Of a DNA stretch of 64,000 bases, positions 1 through 12,542 are shown in pieces. How positions within the stretch are numbered: the first letter of the stretch is position 1; each line of letters begins with the position of its first letter. The stretch comes from an uncultured Bacteroidales bacterium (GTDB taxonomy: Bacteria > Bacteroidota > Bacteroidia > Bacteroidales > UBA932), in contig CALVDQ010000006.1 of assembly GCA_944326325.1 (NCBI GenBank), positions 1-64,000 of the forward strand, written 5' to 3'. A program made the translations under genes and the position numbers. Under the pieces are notes generated by a model. That model searched no databases, was not told the origin of the DNA, and worked only from the letters and a program-made list of their open reading frames with translations.

Positions 1-1083
1 CTCGCAAAAAGGGGTCTGTCAGAAGTCCGTTCATTCGACTCTATCGACAACGCTCCGGAAGAGAAAGAGCGTGGTATCACAATCAACACAGCACACGTTG
101 AATATCAGACTGCAAAACGTCACTATGCACACGTTGACTGCCCGGGTCACGCCGACTATGTGAAGAACATGGTTACAGGTGCAGCCCAGATGGATGGTGC
201 AATCCTCGTGGTTGCCGCTACCGACGGTCCTATGCCTCAGACACGTGAGCACATCCTTCTCGCCCGTCAGGTGAACGTTCCGAGAATCGTCGTTTTCATG
301 AACAAGGTTGACCTTGTAGACGATCCAGAGATGCTCGACCTCGTTGAGATGGAAATCCGTGACCTTCTTTCATTCTACAACTTCGACGGTGACAACGCTC
401 CTGTCATCCGCGGATCAGCCCTCGGTGCACTCAACGGTGACCCTAAATATGAGGAAAAGATCATCGAACTGATGGATGCAGTTGACGAGTACATTCCTAT
501 CCCTCCAAGGGACAACGAGAAGCCGTTCCTGATGCCTATCGAGGATATCTTCTCAATCACAGGTCGTGGTACCGTCGCTACAGGACGTATCGAGACAGGT
601 GTCGTACACACTGGAGACGAGGTTGAGATCGTAGGTCTCGGTGAAGATCCTAAGAAGACTGTCGTTACAGGTGTCGAGATGTTCCGCAAGATCCTTGACG
701 AAGGAGAGGCTGGTGACAACGTAGGTCTTCTTCTCCGTGGTATCGACAAGAAGGAAATCAAGAGAGGACAGGTTCTTGCAAAACCGGGAACAATCCATCC
801 TCACCAGAAATTCCAGGCTGAGATCTACGTACTGAAGAAAGACGAAGGTGGCCGTCATACTCCATTCCACAACCACTACCGTCCTCAGTTCTTCATCCGT
901 ACCCTCGACATCACAGGAGAGATCACTCTTCCAGAGGGAACAGAGATGGTAATGCCTGGCGATAACGTGACCATCACCGTAGATCTTATCTATCCGGTAG
1001 CTCTTAACGAAGGTCTCCGTTTCGCAATCCGTGAAGGCGGACGTACGGTAGGTGCCGGACAGGTTACCAAGATCCTTGAATAA
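1..1083 (+). CDS. tuf: Elongation factor Tu, 5'-truncated
   Basis: EF-Tu is the GTPase that carries aminoacyl-tRNA to the ribosomal A site. The reading frame is open from base 1, so the start codon and the P-loop lie outside the window. The visible protein begins in switch I (RGITINTAH), followed by the G3 motif DCPGHADY and the G4 motif MNKVDLVDD. Domain 2 ([13 protein letters not shown]) and domain 3 ([13 protein letters not shown]) are complete to the end at TKILE. About 360 residues are present of the usual ~395. The gene directly precedes tRNA-Trp and secE, a standard bacterial arrangement. The frame is intact, and a strong hairpin terminator follows 23 bases after the stop codon. Confidence 0.98.
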   Translation, partial: LAKRGLSEVRSFDSIDNAPEEKERGITINTAHVEYQTAKRHYAHVDCPGHADYVKNMVTGAAQMDGAILVVAATDGPMPQTREHILLARQVNVPRIVVFMNKVDLVDDPEMLDLVEMEIRDLLSFYNFDGDNAPVIRGSALGALNGDPKYEEKIIELMDAVDEYIPIPPRDNEKPFLMPIEDIFSITGRGTVATGRIETGVVHTGDEVEIVGLGEDPKKTVVTGVEMFRKILDEGEAGDNVGLLLRGIDKKEIKRGQVLAKPGTIHPHQKFQAEIYVLKKDEGGRHTPFHNHYRPQFFIRTLDITGEITLPEGTEMVMPGDNVTITVDLIYPVALNEGLRFAIREGGRTVGAGQVTKILE

Positions 1084-1105
1084 TCCTTTTAAAGGAATCA
1101 ATATC

Positions 1106-1143
1106 AAAAGAGGGTGTCCTCCATCGACGGCACCCTCTTTTTA
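1106..1143 (+). terminator. Rho-independent terminator of tuf
   Basis: A perfect 11-bp stem (AAAAGAGGGTG at 1106-1116 pairing with CACCCTCTTTT at 1131-1141) closes a 14-base loop and ends in a T tract. It separates tuf from the tRNA-Trp/secE unit. Confidence 0.9.
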
Positions 1144-1181
1144 AAAAAGTTCTTTTTTGATTGCCTTTAAAGGTAATTTAC

Positions 1182-1255
1182 AGGGGAATAGTATAAGGGT
1201 AGTACAGAGGTCTCCAAAACCTTTAGTCTGGGTTCGAATCCTGGTTCCCCTGCCA
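1182..1255 (+). tRNA. trnW: tRNA-Trp (anticodon CCA)
   Basis: The 7-bp acceptor stem AGGGGAA/TTCCCCT is perfect, the anticodon loop CTCCAAA reads CCA (tryptophan), and the T loop is TTCGAAT. The discriminator base is G and the 3' CCA is encoded. The T stem carries two wobble pairs and the anticodon stem one. Its position between tuf and secE is common in Bacteroidetes. Confidence 0.97.
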
Positions 1256-1337
1256 AAATATCAAAGGTTACGATTTGATAGTTGTTTAACAGACATTGCA
1301 TTAAGCTTCCAATTGGCAGTGTCAATCAAAGGTAAAG

Positions 1338-1526
1338 ATGAGAAGGTTCATAAATTATCTTAAAGAATCGTATACTGAGTTGACCAAGAAAGTATCATGG
1401 CCGACTTGGGAGAAGCTTCAGAGTTCGGCGATACTCGTCATGGTGGCGACGCTGATCTTTGCAGTCGTCATTTTCGCTATGGACTTTGCCTTCCGTCATT
1501 TGATGACATTCATCTACACTATGTAA
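1338..1526 (+). CDS. secE: SecE, preprotein translocase subunit
   Basis: SecE is the small inner-membrane subunit that stabilises SecY in the SecYEG channel. The 62-residue protein has the amphipathic N-terminal segment (YLKESYTELTKKVSWPTW) typical of SecE, with the conserved KVSWPT, followed by one transmembrane helix at about residues 31-50. This short single-span form is usual outside the Enterobacteria. It lies 12 bases before nusG, the usual order secE-nusG-rplK. The ATG at 1338 is preceded by AAAGG, a weak ribosome binding site. Confidence 0.97.
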   Translation: MRRFINYLKESYTELTKKVSWPTWEKLQSSAILVMVATLIFAVVIFAMDFAFRHLMTFIYTM

Positions 1527-1538
1527 TCAGTCTATACT

Positions 1539-2123
1539 ATGAGTGAAAACAACAAAAAATGGTATGTACTGAGAGCAGCGGGAGGAAAAGAGAAAAAAGC
1601 CAAGGAATATCTCGAAAAAGAGATCGAGAGATGCGGTCTTCAGGATCTAGTTTCCCAGGTTCTCGTTCCAAGTGAAAAGGTGTACAGGATAAAGGACGGA
1701 AAGAGGGTATGCCAGGAAAGGCTCTTCTACCCGGGCTATGTACTCATTGAAGCGGAACTCACAGGAGAACTCCAATACATCATAAGGAACGAAGTGCCTC
1801 ATATGTCCGGATTCCTTACGGAAAAAAGGGATGTGAGCAGAGGCTCCGGAAAAACCCAGGAAGAGAAGATTCCGATTCCGCTGAGGGACTCCGAAGTCAA
1901 GAGGATTCTGGGAGAGCAGGACGAAGTGGCCGTAAGCGAAGGCGAGACGATTGTCGACTACAAGATCGGTGAGGCAGTGAAAATCACTGACGGACCTTTC
2001 AGCGGGTTCGACGGCACTGTAGAAGAGATTGTCGAAGATAGAAGCAAAATTAAGGTAATGGTTATGATTTTCGGCAGAAAAACTCTGCTCGAGCTCAACT
2101 TTACTCAAGTAACTAAAGAATAA
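1539..2123 (+). CDS. nusG: NusG transcription elongation/termination factor
   Basis: NusG binds the clamp of RNA polymerase and links it to the ribosome or Rho. The 194-residue protein starts with the NGN domain ([20 protein letters not shown]) and ends with a KOW domain at about residues 138-190, containing [18 protein letters not shown]. The stretch between the domains (about residues 85-125, with [21 protein letters not shown]) is the longer insert usual in Bacteroidetes NusG. It is co-transcribed with secE upstream and rplK 8 bases downstream. Confidence 0.97.
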   Translation: MSENNKKWYVLRAAGGKEKKAKEYLEKEIERCGLQDLVSQVLVPSEKVYRIKDGKRVCQERLFYPGYVLIEAELTGELQYIIRNEVPHMSGFLTEKRDVSRGSGKTQEEKIPIPLRDSEVKRILGEQDEVAVSEGETIVDYKIGEAVKITDGPFSGFDGTVEEIVEDRSKIKVMVMIFGRKTLLELNFTQVTKE

Positions 2124-2131
2124 TCAGAATT

Positions 2132-2575
2132 ATGGCAAAAGAAGTTACCGGGTTTATCAAACTCCAGATCAAAGGTGGCGCAGCAAATCCATCCCCTCCA
2201 GTAGGACCGGCCCTCGGTTCGAAAGGTCTTAACATAATGGATTTCTGCAAGCAGTTCAATGCCCGCACTCAGGACAGCGCTGGTAAGGTATTGCCTGTAG
2301 TGATTACAGTCTACAGCGACAAGTCATTTTCTTTTGAAGTAAAGCAGCCTCCTGTAGCCGTACAGCTCAAGGAAGCAGCCAAAATATCCAAAGGATCGGA
2401 TCAGCCGAACAGGAACAAGGTCGCTACTATCACCTGGGATCAGGTGAAGACGATTGCCGAGTCCAAAATGCCGGACCTCAATGCTTTCACGCTGAAGTCA
2501 GCCATGACAATGGTTGCCGGAACCGCAAGGAGCATGGGTATAAAGGTAGAAGGTGAATTTCCTGCCGACATCTAA
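2132..2575 (+). CDS. rplK: Ribosomal protein uL11
   Basis: L11 forms the GTPase-associated centre of the 50S subunit with 23S rRNA and L10. The 147-residue length is close to the family norm. The N-terminal domain has [17 protein letters not shown], the conserved proline-rich switch segment. The C-terminal rRNA-binding domain ends in [12 protein letters not shown]. It lies between nusG and rplA with very short gaps, in the usual ribosomal cluster order. Confidence 0.98.
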   Translation: MAKEVTGFIKLQIKGGAANPSPPVGPALGSKGLNIMDFCKQFNARTQDSAGKVLPVVITVYSDKSFSFEVKQPPVAVQLKEAAKISKGSDQPNRNKVATITWDQVKTIAESKMPDLNAFTLKSAMTMVAGTARSMGIKVEGEFPADI

Positions 2576-2589
2576 AAATCACACGCAAA

Positions 2590-3291
2590 ATGAGTAAACT
2601 TACAAAGAACCAAAAAACGGTTATGGCCAAATATGATGCGGCCAAGCAATATAAGCTATCAGAAGCATGTGAAATTGTCAAGGAGATTACCTATACAAAA
2701 TTCGATGCTTCAATAGAACTTTCCGTGAACCTCGGGGTCGATCCCCGCAAGGCGAACCAGATGGTCCGCGGCGTGGTAACCCTCCCGAACGGTACAGGAA
2801 AGCAGACAAGGGTGCTTGTACTCTGCACCCCAGACAAAGAGAACGAAGCCAAGGAGGCAGGAGCCGACTATGTAGGTCTTGACGAATACATCGACAAGAT
2901 CAAAGGAGGCTGGACTGACGTTGATGTCATCATCTGTACTCCGTCCGTAATGGCCAAGGTAGGTGCAATAGGAAGGATTCTCGGTCCGAGAGGACTCATG
3001 CCTAACCCTAAGACAGGTACAGTGACCATGGAAATCGGCAACGCTGTCAAGGAAGTAAAGGCCGGTAAGATCGACTTCAAGGTCGACAAGACCGGAATCG
3101 TACACGCAGCGATCGGCAAAGCATCGTTCACTCCGCAGCAGATACTCGAGAACGCACAGGAAATGCTCTCAGCCATCATCAAGCTGAAACCGCAGTCTCT
3201 CAAAGGTACATACCTCAAGAGTGCTTCGTTATGCTCGACGATGAGCCCCGGCATCAAGTTAGACGTTAAAACATTCAGTGGTGCTGAATAA
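2590..3291 (+). CDS. rplA: Ribosomal protein uL1
   Basis: L1 builds the L1 stalk near the E site and in many bacteria represses its own L11-L1 operon. The protein has 233 residues, the usual length. Diagnostic segments are [20 protein letters not shown] near the N-terminus and [18 protein letters not shown] in the central domain. It starts 14 bases after rplK. No frame defect is visible. Confidence 0.98.
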   Translation: MSKLTKNQKTVMAKYDAAKQYKLSEACEIVKEITYTKFDASIELSVNLGVDPRKANQMVRGVVTLPNGTGKQTRVLVLCTPDKENEAKEAGADYVGLDEYIDKIKGGWTDVDVIICTPSVMAKVGAIGRILGPRGLMPNPKTGTVTMEIGNAVKEVKAGKIDFKVDKTGIVHAAIGKASFTPQQILENAQEMLSAIIKLKPQSLKGTYLKSASLCSTMSPGIKLDVKTFSGAE

Positions 3292-3305
3292 TAAAATTCA
3301 ATGCT

Positions 3306-3830
3306 ATGAGAAAGGAAGAAAAAGCACAGATACTTGAATCGATTACAGCACAAATCCAGGAAACCCCTAATTTCTATATTACGGACATTTCCGGGCTGAA
3401 TGCTGAACAGACTGCGAAACTCCGCCGGGACTGCTTCGAGAAGAAAATCAAGCTCGTTGTCGTGAAGAACACTCTTCTCCACAAGGCAATCGAAGGTCTT
3501 GGAAGCGAAGAAGCAAGCCAGTTGCTCACGGTTCTCGAGGGTCCTACAGCCGTCATGTACACGGAGACTCCTAACGCTCCGGCAAAACTCATCAAGAAGT
3601 ATGCGGACGATGGGAACGACAAACCGGCTCTCAAAGGTGCATACGTACAGGAATGTGCATTCGTAGGCGCAGACAAGCTCGGCGAACTCTGCAACATCAA
3701 GTCCCGCGAGGAACTTATCGGCGATATCGTCGGATTACTCCAGTCTCCTGCACGCAACGTCATATCTGCTCTTCAGTCAGCAGGCGGAAAACTTGCAGGC
3801 ATCGTCAAGACACTTTCAGAAAGGGAATAG
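3306..3830 (+). CDS. rplJ: Ribosomal protein uL10
   Basis: L10 anchors the L7/L12 stalk to the ribosome. The 174-residue protein has the rRNA-binding N-terminal half ([23 protein letters not shown] and [12 protein letters not shown]) and a C-terminal helix that receives L12 dimers ([22 protein letters not shown]). Two ATG codons lie near the start, at 3301 and 3306; only 3306 is in frame. It is followed by rplL after 29 bases. Confidence 0.97.
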   Translation: MRKEEKAQILESITAQIQETPNFYITDISGLNAEQTAKLRRDCFEKKIKLVVVKNTLLHKAIEGLGSEEASQLLTVLEGPTAVMYTETPNAPAKLIKKYADDGNDKPALKGAYVQECAFVGADKLGELCNIKSREELIGDIVGLLQSPARNVISALQSAGGKLAGIVKTLSERE

Positions 3831-3859
3831 TACAATAAACAATTTAAATAGTTACAATT

Positions 3860-4240
3860 ATGGCAGATATTAAAGCACTTGCAGAAGAGTTGGTAAACCT
3901 CTCTGTGAAAGACGTTCAGGAATTGGCAACAATCCTCAAAGAGGAGTACGGCATCGAGCCTGCAGCTGCTGCAGTTGCAGTAGCAGGACCTGCCGCCGGC
4001 GCCGGTGAGGCAGCCGCTGCAGAGCAGACTGAATTCGATGTAATCCTTAAGTCAGCCGGCCAGGCAAAACTTGGCGTCGTTAAGGCTGTGAAAGACATCA
4101 CGGCTCTTGGTCTTAAAGAGGCTAAGGACCTGGTAGACAAGGCACCTGACGCAGTTATCAAAGAAAAAGTTTCAAAGGCAGAGGCTGAGCAGATCAAAGC
4201 TACCCTCGAAGAGGCTGGAGCTGAAGTTGAGATTAAATAA
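3860..4240 (+). CDS. rplL: Ribosomal protein bL12 (L7/L12)
   Basis: L7/L12 forms the flexible stalk that recruits translational GTPases. The 126-residue protein has an N-terminal dimerisation helix ([20 protein letters not shown]), an alanine-rich hinge at about residues 35-55, and a globular C-terminal domain containing [20 protein letters not shown] and GAEVEIK. The gene has an AT-rich upstream region without a clear Shine-Dalgarno sequence, which is common in this phylum. A terminator-like hairpin follows before rpoB. Confidence 0.98.
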   Translation: MADIKALAEELVNLSVKDVQELATILKEEYGIEPAAAAVAVAGPAAGAGEAAAAEQTEFDVILKSAGQAKLGVVKAVKDITALGLKEAKDLVDKAPDAVIKEKVSKAEAEQIKATLEEAGAEVEIK

Positions 4241-4272
4241 CTTCATCTTTCCCCGTACGGGGACAACGATTC

Positions 4273-4308
4273 AGGTTTAGGGCCGGACAAAGACCCTAAA
4301 CCTTTTTG
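4273..4308 (+). terminator. Terminator-like hairpin between rplL and rpoB
   Basis: A 10-bp perfect stem (AGGTTTAGGG at 4273-4282 with CCCTAAACCT at 4294-4303) is followed by a run of T. A smaller palindrome, CCCCGTACGGGG, lies just upstream at 4251-4262. In E. coli the rplL-rpoB gap also holds a partial terminator that lowers rpoBC expression relative to ribosomal proteins. A similar role here is inferred from position and structure. Confidence 0.75.
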
Positions 4309-4378
4309 TCGTATCTAGTTTTTCTCAGGTCTGTCCGGAAGAGTGCAGGACAGATTCTCAAATACAAAAGGCAGAAAG

Positions 4379-7300
4379 ATGTCACAAAACACCAAAAATC
4401 AGCGAATTTCTTTTGCATCATCAAAAATTCTCCTTGAATATCCGGATCTGCTGGAAGTGCAGCTGAAGTCCTTCAGGGATTTTTTCCAGTTGGACACTAC
4501 GCCTGAAAACAGGAAAAACGAAGGACTGTACCAGGTTTTCCAGGAGATTTTTCCTATAGAAGATACCCGCAACAACTACAAACTGGAGTTTATCGACTAT
4601 TTCATCGACCCTCCTCAGTATTCCATAGACGAGTGTCTCGAAAGAGGATTGACATACAACGTGCCGCTGAAAGCGAAACTCCGCCTTTCATGCAGCGATC
4701 CAGAGCATGAGGACTTCGATACCAAGATACAGGACGTATATCTTGGAAACATACCGTACATGACGCCGGGAGGTACTTTTGTCATCAACGGTTCTGAACG
4801 CATCATAGTGTCGCAGCTGCACCGGTCACCTGGCGTTTTCTTCGGACAAAGCGTCCACGCCAACGGTACCAAGCTTTATTCCGCCAGAATAATCCCGTTC
4901 AAGGGATCATGGATCGAGTTTGCCACTGACATCAACAATGTCATGTATGCATACATCGACCGCAAGAAGAAATTGCCTGTAACTACCCTGCTGAGAGCCA
5001 TAGGCTTCAACAGCGACAAGGATATAATCGACATTTTCGGGCTCGCCGACGAGATTGAGGCGACTCCGGAAAACCTGAAAAAGAACGAAGGCAGGAAACT
5101 CGCCGCAAAGGTCCTGAAGACATGGTTCGAAGACTTCGTGGACGAGGACACGGGAGAAGTGATTCCTGTCGAGAGGACGGTAGCCATCGTGGAAAGAGGC
5201 GAGATTCTCGGTGAAGACACGATCGAGAAGCTGGCCGATACCGACGTAAAGACAATCCTTCTCCAGAAAGAGGATACGAACGTCAACGAGTACGCCATCA
5301 TCTACAATACTCTGCAGAAAGACCCGACCAACACGGAGACAGAAGCCATCAACTACATCTACAAGCAGCTCCGCAACTCGGAACCGCCTGATGAGGCCAC
5401 TGCACGGGATGTGATCGACAAGCTGTTCTTCTCGGAGAAGAGATATGATCTCGGGGACGTAGGACGTTACCGTCTGAACCAGAAGCTGAATCTGAACATC
5501 CCTGACGAGACCAGGGTGCTCACGAATACGGACATCATAGAAATCATAAAGTACCTCATCCAGCTTATCAACTCCAAGGCAGCCGTGGATGACATTGACC
5601 ACCTGAGCAACAGGCGTATCAGGACTGTAGGCGAACAGCTTGCCAACCAGTTCAGCGTCGGACTTGCAAGGATGGCGAGGACAATCCGCGAGAGGATGAA
5701 CGTCAGGGACAGCGAGCAGTTCGCACCTACGGACCTGATAAACGCGAAAACCCTGTCCTCGGTGATAAACTCGTTCTTCGGCACGAGCCAGCTGTCACAG
5801 TTCATGGACCAGACCAACCCGCTTTCCGAAATGACGCACAAGCGCCGTCTTTCAGCCCTCGGACCCGGAGGACTTTCCAGGGACAGGGCCGGATTCGAGG
5901 TCAGGGACGTGCACTACACCCACTACGGACGTCTCTGCCCTATCGAGACTCCGGAAGGCCCGAACATCGGACTTATATCGTCCCTGTGCGTATACGCCAG
6001 AATCAACGACCTCGGCTTTATCGAGACCCCTTACCGCAAGGTGGAGAACGGCAAGGTCGACCTCAGTTCTGACGGATGGGTGTACATGAGCGCCGAAGAA
6101 GAGGAAAACAAGATGGTATCTCTCGCCAAGGTGAAGATGGACGATGAAGGGAACATCCAGGACGACAGGATACAGTGCCGTTACGGCGCGGACTTCCCTG
6201 TCGTGACCAAGGATGAAGTGGACCTGATGGACGTCGCCCCTAACCAGATAGCATCCGTGGCTGCATCGCTGATCCCGTTCCTGGAGCATGACGATGCGCA
6301 CCGTGCACTGATGGGAGCCAACATGATGAGACAGGCAGTACCGCTTCTCAATCCGGAATCCCCTATCGTCGGTACCGGTCTGGAGGAAAGGGTCTGCCTC
6401 GACTCCAGGACACAGGTCACCGCCGAAGGCAAGGGAGAGGTAGTCTATGTGGACGCCAACGAGATACACATCAAGTACGAAAGGACAGAAGACGAGAAGT
6501 TCGTCAGCTTTGATCCGGAAATCACCGTCTACAAGCTTCCAATCTACAGGAAGACCAACCAGAGCACCACTATACTGCTCAAGCCTATCGTAAGGAAAGG
6601 CGACAAGGTGGAGAAAGGACAGGTGATTACCGAAGGGTACGCTACGCAGGACGGCGAACTTGCCCTCGGAAGGAACCTGAAAGTGGCGTTCATGCCATGG
6701 AAAGGCTACAACTACGAGGATGCAATCGTGCTTTCCGAAAGGATGATCAGGTGGGATATCCTCACTTCCGTACACGTTGACGAATACATCTCCGAAGTCA
6801 GGGACACCAAGCGCGGTATGGAAGAGCTCACTTCCGACATACCGAACGTCAGCGAGGATGCTACCAGAAACCTCGACGAGAACGGTATCATCCGCGTCGG
6901 CGCACATATCGAGCCGGGTGACATCATGATAGGAAAGATCACCCCTAAGGGAGAGAGCGATCCGTCACCGGAAGAGAAGCTTCTCAGGGCCATATTCGGC
7001 GACAAGGCCGGAGACGTGAAGGATGCATCCCTCAAGGCCACCCCGTCCCTCAGAGGTACGGTCATAAAGACTGCCCTCTACGCCAAAGTCGGCAAGGAGA
7101 TAAACAGGAAGGGGGCAAAAGCTGACCAGAAAGCCAAGATTGAGATTGTGGAGGAAGAGTTCAACCAGAAGTCGGAAGCGCTCCGCAACAAGTTCATAGA
7201 CAAGCTTGCAGTGCTTGTGAACGGAAAGAAGAGCGCCGGAATCTTCGAACTCGACGGAACCGAAGTCATAGCCAAAGGCAAGGACATTCCGGTGTCCGAA

Positions 7301-8200
7301 CTCAGGAAGATGAACTACGAGAACATAAACTCCAGCAAGTGGACTTCCGACAAGGACGCCAACCAGCTCATCAAGGAACTGATCAACAATTACTGCATAG
7401 CCTACAAGGAAGCGGCAGCCAGACACAAGAGGGTCGTGGACAAGATAAAGGTCGGCGACGAACTCCAGAACGGCGTGATGCAGCTTGCAAAAGTCTATGT
7501 AGCCAAAAAGAGGAAAATCACAGTCGGCGACAAGATGGCAGGACGCCACGGAAACAAAGGTATCGTGGCCAAGGTCGTAAGGGACGAGGATATGCCGTTC
7601 CTCGAGGACGGTACACCTGTGGATATAGTCCTCAATCCTCTCGGCGTGCCTTCCCGAATGAACCTCGGACAGATATACGAGACGGTTCTCGGCTGGGCCG
7701 GAGAGGAGCTCGGGCTCAAGTTCAGCACTCCGATCTTCGACGGTGCGACGCTTGAGGACATCTGCGCATACACTGACAAGGCCGGACTCCCGCGCTACGG
7801 AAAGACCTACCTCAGGGACGGAGGTACGGGAGACTGGTTCGACCAGCCGGCTACGGTAGGTGTCATCTACATGATCAAGCTCGGCCACATGGTCGATGAC
7901 AAGATGCACGCAAGGTCCATCGGACCGTACTCTCTCATCACCCAGCAGCCTCTCGGAGGAAAGGCCCAGTTCGGAGGCCAGAGGTTCGGTGAGATGGAGG
8001 TATGGGCCCTCGAGGCATTCGGTGCGGCCAACGTGCTCCAGGAAATACTTACAGTGAAGTCCGACGATGTGACCGGAAGGTCCAAAGCTTACGAGGCAAT
8101 CGTCAAAGGAGACCTGATGCCTACGCCTGGCATACCTGAATCCCTCAACGTGCTCCTGCACGAGCTCCGGGGACTCGGTCTGAAAGTCACACTGGATTAA
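4379..8200 (+). CDS. rpoB: RNA polymerase beta subunit
   Basis: The beta subunit of DNA-dependent RNA polymerase. The 1273-residue protein carries the rifampicin-pocket region ([20 protein letters not shown], then [21 protein letters not shown]), the segment [19 protein letters not shown], and near the end [20 protein letters not shown]. The start at 4379 (MSQNTKNQ) is chosen because it matches the N-terminus of other Bacteroidales RpoB proteins. An in-frame GTG at 4343 would add 12 unlikely residues. The pocket sequence shows no obvious resistance-type substitution (QFMDQTN, HKRRL, LSRDRAG as in sensitive relatives). rpoC follows 28 bases later. Confidence 0.98.
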   Translation: MSQNTKNQRISFASSKILLEYPDLLEVQLKSFRDFFQLDTTPENRKNEGLYQVFQEIFPIEDTRNNYKLEFIDYFIDPPQYSIDECLERGLTYNVPLKAKLRLSCSDPEHEDFDTKIQDVYLGNIPYMTPGGTFVINGSERIIVSQLHRSPGVFFGQSVHANGTKLYSARIIPFKGSWIEFATDINNVMYAYIDRKKKLPVTTLLRAIGFNSDKDIIDIFGLADEIEATPENLKKNEGRKLAAKVLKTWFEDFVDEDTGEVIPVERTVAIVERGEILGEDTIEKLADTDVKTILLQKEDTNVNEYAIIYNTLQKDPTNTETEAINYIYKQLRNSEPPDEATARDVIDKLFFSEKRYDLGDVGRYRLNQKLNLNIPDETRVLTNTDIIEIIKYLIQLINSKAAVDDIDHLSNRRIRTVGEQLANQFSVGLARMARTIRERMNVRDSEQFAPTDLINAKTLSSVINSFFGTSQLSQFMDQTNPLSEMTHKRRLSALGPGGLSRDRAGFEVRDVHYTHYGRLCPIETPEGPNIGLISSLCVYARINDLGFIETPYRKVENGKVDLSSDGWVYMSAEEEENKMVSLAKVKMDDEGNIQDDRIQCRYGADFPVVTKDEVDLMDVAPNQIASVAASLIPFLEHDDAHRALMGANMMRQAVPLLNPESPIVGTGLEERVCLDSRTQVTAEGKGEVVYVDANEIHIKYERTEDEKFVSFDPEITVYKLPIYRKTNQSTTILLKPIVRKGDKVEKGQVITEGYATQDGELALGRNLKVAFMPWKGYNYEDAIVLSERMIRWDILTSVHVDEYISEVRDTKRGMEELTSDIPNVSEDATRNLDENGIIRVGAHIEPGDIMIGKITPKGESDPSPEEKLLRAIFGDKAGDVKDASLKATPSLRGTVIKTALYAKVGKEINRKGAKADQKAKIEIVEEEFNQKSEALRNKFIDKLAVLVNGKKSAGIFELDGTEVIAKGKDIPVSELRKMNYENINSSKWTSDKDANQLIKELINNYCIAYKEAAARHKRVVDKIKVGDELQNGVMQLAKVYVAKKRKITVGDKMAGRHGNKGIVAKVVRDEDMPFLEDGTPVDIVLNPLGVPSRMNLGQIYETVLGWAGEELGLKFSTPIFDGATLEDICAYTDKAGLPRYGKTYLRDGGTGDWFDQPATVGVIYMIKLGHMVDDKMHARSIGPYSLITQQPLGGKAQFGGQRFGEMEVWALEAFGAANVLQEILTVKSDDVTGRSKAYEAIVKGDLMPTPGIPESLNVLLHELRGLGLKVTLD

Positions 8201-8228
8201 ATTACAGACAACTTGAAATTTTAGAAAT

Positions 8229-11200
8229 ATGCCGACTTTTAATAAAGAAAACAAGGTTAAAAGCAATTTCGAAAGAATCAGCATCTCACTCGCTTCTCCT
8301 GAAGACATCAAGGCAAGGTCTTCAGGAGAGGTCCTGAAGCCTGAGACAGTGAACTACAGGACCTACAAGCCGGAGAGAGACGGACTTTTCTGTGAGAAGA
8401 TCTTCGGTCCTACAAAGGATTACGAATGCCACTGCGGAAAGTACAAGAGGATCAGGTACCGCGGAATCGTCTGCGACCGTTGCGGTGTAGAAGTGACCGA
8501 GAAGAAGGTCCGCAGGGAAAGGATGGGACACATAGAGCTCACCGTCCCTGTAGCCCATATATGGTATTTCAAGTCTTCCCCGAACAAGATAGCCGCCCTG
8601 CTGGGTATACCTGCCAAGAAACTCGAGGCCGTGATATACTACGAAAAATATATCATCATAAACCCGGGTACCACAGGCAAGGCCAGACTGGAACTGCTGG
8701 CTGAAGAAGAATATCTGGACATAATCGATTCCATGCCTGAGAACCAGAACCTTCCGGACGATGATCCCGAGAAGTTCAGGGCCGGCATGGGTGCCGAGGC
8801 AATATACGAGCTCCTGAAGGAAATCGATGTGGACGAACTCGCCAAGGAACTCCGCACAAGGATGATGAAGGAAACCTCCCAGCAGAGGAGGACGGAAGCC
8901 CTCAAGAGGCTGAGCATCGTGAAGTGGTTCCAGGAGTCCAAAGGCGTGAACAGGCCGGAATGGATGATACTGAAAAACATCCCGGTAATCCCGCCTGATC
9001 TCCGTCCGCTCGTGCCTCTTGACGGAGGACGTTTCGCGACATCAGACCTGAACGACCTCTACAGGAGGGTGATCATCAGGAACAACAGGCTCAAGAGGCT
9101 CATCGAGATCAAGGCTCCGGAAGTCATCCTCAGGAACGAGAAGCGTATGCTCCAGGAGGCCGTCGACTCACTGTTCGACAACTCGAAGAAGTCGAACGCA
9201 GTCAAGAGCGAGGCGAACAGGGCTCTGAAATCCCTGTCGGACAGCCTGAAAGGAAAGCAGGGACGTTTCCGTCAGAACCTGCTCGGAAAACGTGTGGACT
9301 ACTCCGCACGTTCGGTCATCGTCGTGGGTCCGGAACTGAAGATGCACGAATGCGGCCTTCCTAAGTTCATGGCAGCCGAGCTCTACAAGCCTTTCATCAT
9401 CAGAAAGCTGATCGAGCGCGGCATCGTAAAGACAGTGAAGTCTGCAAAAAAGATAGTGGACAGGAAGGATCCTGTGATCTGGGATATCCTCGAGAATGTG
9501 ATGAAGGGCCATCCGGTCCTCCTGAACCGTGCCCCTACACTCCACAGGCTCGGTATCCAGGCTTTCCAGCCGAAGATGATAGAAGGAAAGGCAATCCAGC
9601 TGCACCCGCTCGCATGTACGGCATTCAACGCCGACTTCGACGGTGACCAGATGGCCGTGCACCTCCCTCTCGGGAATGCTGCCATCCTCGAGGCGCAGCT
9701 GCTCATGCTCGGTTCGCACAACATCCTCAACCCGGCCAACGGTACACCTATCACGGTGCCGTCCCAGGACATGGTGCTCGGACTCTACTATATTTCCAAG
9801 CCGCGTCCGGGGGCCAAGGGTGAAGGCATGAACTTCTACGGTCCGGAAGAGGTTATCATCGCCCTCAACGAAAAGGCGATAGACATCCATGCTTCCATAA
9901 ACGTGAGACTCCCTAAGAACAAGCTGAATCCTGAAGAAGGATATCAGATGGTGAAGACCACGCCGGGAAGGATCATCGTGAACCAGATGGTACCTGACGA
10001 GGTCCCTTACATAAACGAGGTGCTCGGAAAGAAATCCCTCAGGAAAATCATCTCCGTGGTCATAAAGAACACCGGTATAGCACGTACCGCGCAGTTCCTC
10101 GACGACATCAAGAACCTCGGCTACACCATGGCGTTCAAGGGAGGGCTTTCATTCAACCTCGGTGACGTAATAATCCCGGAGGAGAAAGAGTCCCTCATCG
10201 AGAACGGCTACAAGACGGTGGAAGACATCAAGAACAATTTCTCGATGGGTTTCATCACCAACAACGAGCGCTACAACAAGGTGATCGACCTGTGGACCTC
10301 GATAGACAACAAGATTACCGGCATCGTGGAGAAACAGATCTCCAACGACCAGCAGGGCTTCAACCCTGTCTACATGATGCTGGATTCAGGAGCCCGAGGC
10401 TCCACACAGCAGATCAAGCAGCTGTGCGGTATGCGAGGACTTATGGCCAAGCCTCAGAAATCAGGTGCACAGGGAGCCGAGATCATCGAGAACCCGATCA
10501 TTTCCAACCTGAAAGAAGGAATGACAGTGCTCGAATACTTCATCTCCACCCACGGTGCCCGTAAAGGTCTGGCAGATACCGCGTTGAAGACAGCCGATGC
10601 CGGTTACCTCACCCGCCGTCTGGTGGACGTATCCCACGATGTCATCATCAACGAGGAGGACTGCGGCACCCTCAGGGGACTGATAGCCACAGCCATCAAG
10701 AGCAAGGACGAAGTCGTGGAATCCCTCGGGGAAAGGATCCTCGGAAGGACATCCGTTCACGACATATTCAATCCGCTCACGGGAGAACTTATCCTTCCTG
10801 CAGGGGAAGAAATCACGGAGGAGATTGCCGCACTCATCGAATCCCTGCCTATCGAGCAGGTGGAGATACGTTCGGTACTCACCTGCGAATCCCGCAAGGG
10901 TGTCTGCGCCAAGTGCTACGGACGTAACCTTGCTTCCGGCAGGATGGTCGAGAAAGGAGAGGTTGTCGGCGTGATCGCCGCCCAGTCCATCGGAGAACCT
11001 GGCACCCAGCTTACCCTCCGTACGTTCCACGTCGGAGGTACGGCTTCCAGCACGGCTTCCGAAAGCTCCATCACCTCGAAATACGAAGGAAAACTCGAGT
11101 TCGAAGAGCTCAGGACCATCCAGAGGATCGGTGACGACGGATCGGTACAGGACGTCGTGGTCAGCCGTACGACCGAAGTCCGCATCATAGACGAGAACAC

Positions 11201-12476
11201 GGGCATAACCTACTCGCAGTATGACGTACCTTACGGCTCCATCCTTTACAAGAAGGACGGGGACAAGGTCAAGAAAGGCGACCTTATCTGCGAATGGGAC
11301 GCCTACAACGCCATCACCATCATCGAGGCTGCCGGTAAGGCACGTTTCGACAGCATGATCGACGGCGTGACATACCGCGAGGAAATCGCAGATGAGTACT
11401 CCCTGAACAGGGACAAGGTCATCATCGAGTCCCGCGACAAGTCCAAGAACCCGACCATCAACATCATAGACGAGAACGGCGAAAGCAAGAAGCAGTACAA
11501 CCTGCCTGTCGGTGCCCATGTCATGGTGAACGATGGCGACGACCTCAAGATCGGTGACATCATCATCAAGATACCTCGCGCCATCGGTAAGTCGAGCGAC
11601 ATCACGGGAGGTCTTCCAAGGGTTACCGAACTCTTCGAAGCGCGCAACCCTTCAAATCCTGCCATCGTCTCCGAGATCAACGGAGAGGTCATCATGGGCA
11701 AGATCAAGAGGGGCAACAGGGAGATCATCATCAAGAACAAGTCCGGCCAGGAAAAGAGATACCTCGTGCCTCTTACCAAGCAGATACTTGTCCAGGAGAA
11801 CGACTACGTGAAGGCCGGCATGAGGCTTTCCGACGGTGCGGTCTCCCCTACCGACATCCTCGACATCCTCGGGCCTATCAAGGTTCAGGAATACATTGTC
11901 AACGAGATCCAGGAGGTATACCGTCTCCAGGGTGTGAAGATCAACGACAAGCACTTCGAGATCATCGTAAGGCAGATGATGCGCAAGGTACAGATCAACG
12001 ATCCGGGCGACACGGACTTCCTTCCGGAGGAGCTCGTGGACAAGTGGGTGTTCATGGACACGAACGACCATATCTACGGCAAGTTCATAATAACCGATTC
12101 CGGGGATTCCGAGAAATACTCTGTCGGCGAGATAATCTCCGCACGTGAGATGAGGAGCGAGAACTCCTCGCTAGAGAGACAGGGCCTGAAGATGATGGTA
12201 CTCCGCGAGGCCAAGCCTGCAACTGCAAGCCAGGTGCTCCAGGGAATCACGCGTGCAGCTTTGAAGACCAACAGCTTCATCTCCGCCGCATCCTTCCAGG
12301 AGACCACGAAAGTGCTCAGCGAGGCAGCGATCAGAGGCCGCGTGGACACCCTCGAAGGTCTGAAAGAGAACGTCATCTGCGGTCACGCCATCCCGGCAGG
12401 TACCGGCCAGAAAGAGTTCCAGGAGATCCTGGTAGCTCCTATGGAGGAATACCAGAGGGCCATGAGCGACCTGTAG
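8229..12476 (+). CDS. rpoC: RNA polymerase beta' subunit
   Basis: The beta' subunit of RNA polymerase, 1415 residues, typical for Bacteroidetes. The N-terminal zinc-binding element has [20 protein letters not shown]. The catalytic magnesium-binding loop is [15 protein letters not shown]. The second zinc site has [16 protein letters not shown]. The trigger-loop region includes [19 protein letters not shown]. The protein is uninterrupted and starts [14 protein letters not shown], as in relatives. It ends the rpl-rpo cluster and is followed 31 bases later by a strong terminator. Confidence 0.98.
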   Translation: MPTFNKENKVKSNFERISISLASPEDIKARSSGEVLKPETVNYRTYKPERDGLFCEKIFGPTKDYECHCGKYKRIRYRGIVCDRCGVEVTEKKVRRERMGHIELTVPVAHIWYFKSSPNKIAALLGIPAKKLEAVIYYEKYIIINPGTTGKARLELLAEEEYLDIIDSMPENQNLPDDDPEKFRAGMGAEAIYELLKEIDVDELAKELRTRMMKETSQQRRTEALKRLSIVKWFQESKGVNRPEWMILKNIPVIPPDLRPLVPLDGGRFATSDLNDLYRRVIIRNNRLKRLIEIKAPEVILRNEKRMLQEAVDSLFDNSKKSNAVKSEANRALKSLSDSLKGKQGRFRQNLLGKRVDYSARSVIVVGPELKMHECGLPKFMAAELYKPFIIRKLIERGIVKTVKSAKKIVDRKDPVIWDILENVMKGHPVLLNRAPTLHRLGIQAFQPKMIEGKAIQLHPLACTAFNADFDGDQMAVHLPLGNAAILEAQLLMLGSHNILNPANGTPITVPSQDMVLGLYYISKPRPGAKGEGMNFYGPEEVIIALNEKAIDIHASINVRLPKNKLNPEEGYQMVKTTPGRIIVNQMVPDEVPYINEVLGKKSLRKIISVVIKNTGIARTAQFLDDIKNLGYTMAFKGGLSFNLGDVIIPEEKESLIENGYKTVEDIKNNFSMGFITNNERYNKVIDLWTSIDNKITGIVEKQISNDQQGFNPVYMMLDSGARGSTQQIKQLCGMRGLMAKPQKSGAQGAEIIENPIISNLKEGMTVLEYFISTHGARKGLADTALKTADAGYLTRRLVDVSHDVIINEEDCGTLRGLIATAIKSKDEVVESLGERILGRTSVHDIFNPLTGELILPAGEEITEEIAALIESLPIEQVEIRSVLTCESRKGVCAKCYGRNLASGRMVEKGEVVGVIAAQSIGEPGTQLTLRTFHVGGTASSTASESSITSKYEGKLEFEELRTIQRIGDDGSVQDVVVSRTTEVRIIDENTGITYSQYDVPYGSILYKKDGDKVKKGDLICEWDAYNAITIIEAAGKARFDSMIDGVTYREEIADEYSLNRDKVIIESRDKSKNPTINIIDENGESKKQYNLPVGAHVMVNDGDDLKIGDIIIKIPRAIGKSSDITGGLPRVTELFEARNPSNPAIVSEINGEVIMGKIKRGNREIIIKNKSGQEKRYLVPLTKQILVQENDYVKAGMRLSDGAVSPTDILDILGPIKVQEYIVNEIQEVYRLQGVKINDKHFEIIVRQMMRKVQINDPGDTDFLPEELVDKWVFMDTNDHIYGKFIITDSGDSEKYSVGEIISAREMRSENSSLERQGLKMMVLREAKPATASQVLQGITRAALKTNSFISAASFQETTKVLSEAAIRGRVDTLEGLKENVICGHAIPAGTGQKEFQEILVAPMEEYQRAMSDL

Positions 12477-12507
12477 ACCATATCCGGGAAAACCGGAGAT
12501 AATAACT

Positions 12508-12542
12508 AAGGGGCTGTGCCAATAGGCGCAGCCTCTTTTTTT
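12508..12542 (+). terminator. Rho-independent terminator of rpoBC
   Basis: The stem GGCTGTGCC (12512-12520) pairs with GGCGCAGCC (12525-12533) around an AATA loop with one wobble pair; flanking AAGG/TCTT pairs lengthen the stem. It ends in a run of eight T. Confidence 0.92.

Noticed and set aside
4343..4378. GTG start adding 12 residues to RpoB
   Set aside because: Related RpoB proteins begin with the MSxNTxNQR-type N-terminus found at 4379.
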